Positions 6,835 through 8,244 of a stretch of 8,244 bases of DNA are shown here, piece after piece. A program made the position numbers and the translations under genes. The notes below the pieces were generated by a model. It worked only from the letters and a program-made list of their open reading frames with translations, was not told where the DNA came from and made no database searches. Each line of letters opens with the position of its first letter. Positions within the stretch are counted from its first letter, which is position 1. Source of the DNA: an uncultured Simplicispira sp. (GTDB taxonomy: Bacteria; Pseudomonadota; Gammaproteobacteria; Burkholderiales; Burkholderiaceae_C); NCBI GenBank assembly GCA_903882725.1, contig CAIRYF010000047.1, positions 1-8,244 on the forward strand. Direction: 5' to 3'.

Positions 6835-7468
6835 AGCGTTTCTCCAAAGTCTGAAAGCCCCAGGTCAGCACCAAGGTCATGGCCAAGTAAAAAGCCGCCG
6901 CCACAATGAACGGCGTGGTGGTGAAGTCGCGCTGCACAATGCCGCGCGCGGCGCGCAGCAGGTCGTTCAGCGCCAGCACGTAAATCAGCGAAGTGTCTTT
7001 GACCAGCGTGATGGTCTCGTTGCTCATCGGCGGCAAGATGCGCCGCACCATTTGTGGCAGCACGATGCGGCGCATCGTCTGGCCGTAGGTCATGCCCAAC
7101 ACGCGCGCCGCCTCGTACTGGCCTTTGTCAATCGACTGGATGCCAGCGCGAAAAATCTCGGCAAAATAAGCGGCGTAATTCAGCGCAAACGCCAACACCG
7201 CCGCCGGAAAATCCGGCAGGCGCACGCCAATCACCGGCACAAACGGCAGCGCAAAGTAGATAAACAGCATTTGCAGCATCAGCGGCGTGCCGCGCATCAG
7301 CCAGATGTAGCCGTTAACCAGCGCACTGAGCGCGGGCGAACCCGACAGCCGCGCCAGCGCCAGTGCCAAACCCAGCGGCACCGCCAGCGCCAGCGTAATG
7401 AAGAAAAGCTTGAGCGTGACGGTGGCACCTTGCCACAGCGGTGCCACCATTGAAAGCGCGTAGTCCAT
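6815..7468 (-). CDS. Polar amino acid ABC transporter, inner-membrane permease
   Basis: Membrane subunit of the amino acid importer; 217 residues from the ATG at 7468. It shows the HisM/GlnP-type features: [11 protein letters not shown] at the N-terminus, hydrophobic segments at about 20-39, 62-82, 87-105 and 186-206, RGTPLMLQ (59-66), and the cytoplasmic EAA loop [23 protein letters not shown] ... IVLPQ (about 104-139) that docks on the ATPase, then LVKDTSL (155-161). The ATG at 7468 lies 26 bases after the binding-protein stop; starting at 7522 would add a hydrophilic His/Gly-rich leader overlapping that gene and unlike the family. Only one permease gene is visible, so it probably acts as a homodimer. 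Confidence 0.94.
   Translation of the reverse strand: MDYALSMVAPLWQGATVTLKLFFITLALAVPLGLALALARLSGSPALSALVNGYIWLMRGTPLMLQMLFIYFALPFVPVIGVRLPDFPAAVLAFALNYAAYFAEIFRAGIQSIDKGQYEAARVLGMTYGQTMRRIVLPQMVRRILPPMSNETITLVKDTSLIYVLALNDLLRAARGIVQRDFTTTPFIVAAAFYLAMTLVLTWGFQTLEKRYARHDA
6835..6850 (-). promoter_or_regulatory. Shine-Dalgarno site of the ABC ATPase gene
   Basis: On the minus strand the sequence TTGGAGAAACGCT directly precedes the ATG at 6834, placing GGAG seven bases from the start codon. It lies inside the last codons of the permease gene and fixes the ATPase start at 6834 rather than at the internal Met18. Confidence 0.6.
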
Positions 7469-7494
7469 ACCTATGCCATGCCCATGCAGGCAGA

Positions 7495-8244
7495 TTACTT
7501 GATGATGTCCTTGCCAAACCATTGGGTGGCAATCGCTGCCGCCGCGCCATCTTTCTTCATCTCAGCCAGCGCTTTATCGAGTTTGCCGTGCAACTCGGTA
7601 TCGCCCTTGCGCACGCCAACGCCGTAATCTTCGGTACCAAAGTGCTCATTAATGATGGCGTATTCGGTCGGTTTTTTAGCTACGTAGTAGCGCCCCACCA
7701 CTTCATCGACCACCACCGCGCCCAAGCGGCCTGTGGCCAAGTCCATCAGCGCCGTGACGTTGTCGCCAAAGGTTTTGAATTCTTTGAACGAGGCAAACAC
7801 GGCTGCGTCTTTCTTCACGGCATCCACAGCGCTACTGCCCTCTTGCGCACCGACCACTTTGCCAGCCATGTCGGCTTTGGTCTTGATAGGCGAGTTGGCG
7901 GCAACGACGACGATTTGGTGGTTTTCCATATAAGGCGCAGTGAAGTCGAGATTCTTCTTGCGCTCGTCGGTGATGGTCAAGCCGTTCCACAAGGCATCGA
8001 CGCGCTTGCCCGCCAGTTCGGCTTCTTTGGCGCTCCAGTCGATAGGCTTGAATTCGACTTCGACGGCCATGCGCTTGGCGGCTTCGCGTGCCATGTCGAT
8101 ATCAAAGCCGACCAGCTCGTTCTTTTCGTCGCGAAAACCCATCGGCGGAAAATTGTCGTCTAAGCCGACCACGATTTTGGTCATGGCCACCGCAGCAGGT
8201 GCGGGCGCAGCGGCGGGCGTGGCGGCTTCTTGCTTGCTACAAGC
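7495..8244 (-). CDS. Amino acid ABC transporter substrate-binding lipoprotein, 5' end missing
   Basis: Periplasmic binding protein (bacterial extracellular solute-binding family 3) that delivers a polar amino acid to the permease. About 249 residues are visible. The frame stays open to the window edge, where it reads Ala-Cys-Ser-Lys (Cys codon 8239-8241), looking like the end of a lipobox; a lipoprotein signal peptide therefore probably lies just beyond the window. An Ala/Pro-rich linker leads to the mature domain MTKIVVGLDDNFPPMGF. Family motifs include GFDIDMAREAAKRM, NGLTITDERKK with the Arg expected to bind the ligand carboxylate, DFTAPYMENHQIVVV, GAQEGSSA and VVDEVVGRYY with the Asp expected to hold the ligand amine. 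Internal GTG/ATG codons at 8190 and 8184 would remove the signal and are not credible starts. It is the first visible gene of the SBP-permease-ATPase operon; the exact amino acid is not predictable here. Confidence 0.94.
   Translation of the reverse strand, partial: ACSKQEAATPAAAPAPAAVAMTKIVVGLDDNFPPMGFRDEKNELVGFDIDMAREAAKRMAVEVEFKPIDWSAKEAELAGKRVDALWNGLTITDERKKNLDFTAPYMENHQIVVVAANSPIKTKADMAGKVVGAQEGSSAVDAVKKDAAVFASFKEFKTFGDNVTALMDLATGRLGAVVVDEVVGRYYVAKKPTEYAIINEHFGTEDYGVGVRKGDTELHGKLDKALAEMKKDGAAAAIATQWFGKDIIK

Noticed and set aside
5947..6909. Plus-strand open frame of 320 codons across the ABC ATPase gene
   Set aside because: The minus strand has complete Walker A, LSGGQ and Walker B motifs; the plus-strand translation is His/Gln-rich and typical of antisense frames.

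Overview
The window looks like chromosomal DNA of a GC-rich betaproteobacterium, most likely of the Comamonadaceae (order Burkholderiales). This rests on codon use, the character of the proteins, the gene order RNB nuclease - TonB-like - aroE - mtgA - ruvC, and a short palindromic repeat inside aroE that resembles one I remember from Comamonadaceae genomes. No database search was possible, so this is inference. There is no rRNA, tRNA, insertion sequence, phage gene or CRISPR array. Coding density is very high, and no gap between genes exceeds 50 bases.

Plus-strand block (1-4038): five genes that read as one operon. They are the C-terminal part of an RNB-family exoribonuclease (cut by the window start), a TonB-family energy transducer, shikimate dehydrogenase (aroE), monofunctional peptidoglycan glycosyltransferase (mtgA) and the Holliday junction resolvase ruvC. 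Three of the four junctions are 4-base start/stop overlaps (GTGA, ATGA, ATGA), suggesting translational coupling; only aroE-mtgA has a gap (35 bases). The functions are mixed housekeeping: RNA turnover, envelope, aromatic amino acid synthesis, cell wall and recombination.

Minus-strand block (4049-8244): it converges on ruvC with a 10-base gap between stop codons. In transcription order it holds a lipoprotein-type amino-acid-binding protein (start beyond the window end), one permease and one ATPase, which together form a polar amino acid ABC importer. A large cyclic-di-GMP protein with EAL - central sensory-like - GGDEF architecture follows, either co-transcribed or from its own promoter.

No wholly new system was found. 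The most notable point is a roughly 70-base AT-richer, hairpin-forming repeat apparently captured in frame inside aroE, adding about 25 residues of unusual composition between the NADP-binding motif and the next conserved strand. Secondary points are a 43-residue Ala/Gln/Pro-rich stretch inserted in the MtgA catalytic domain, the acidic tail of the ribonuclease, the GGDDF motif without an inhibitory site in the cyclic-di-GMP protein, and a weak Pho-box-like direct repeat near that gene's start.
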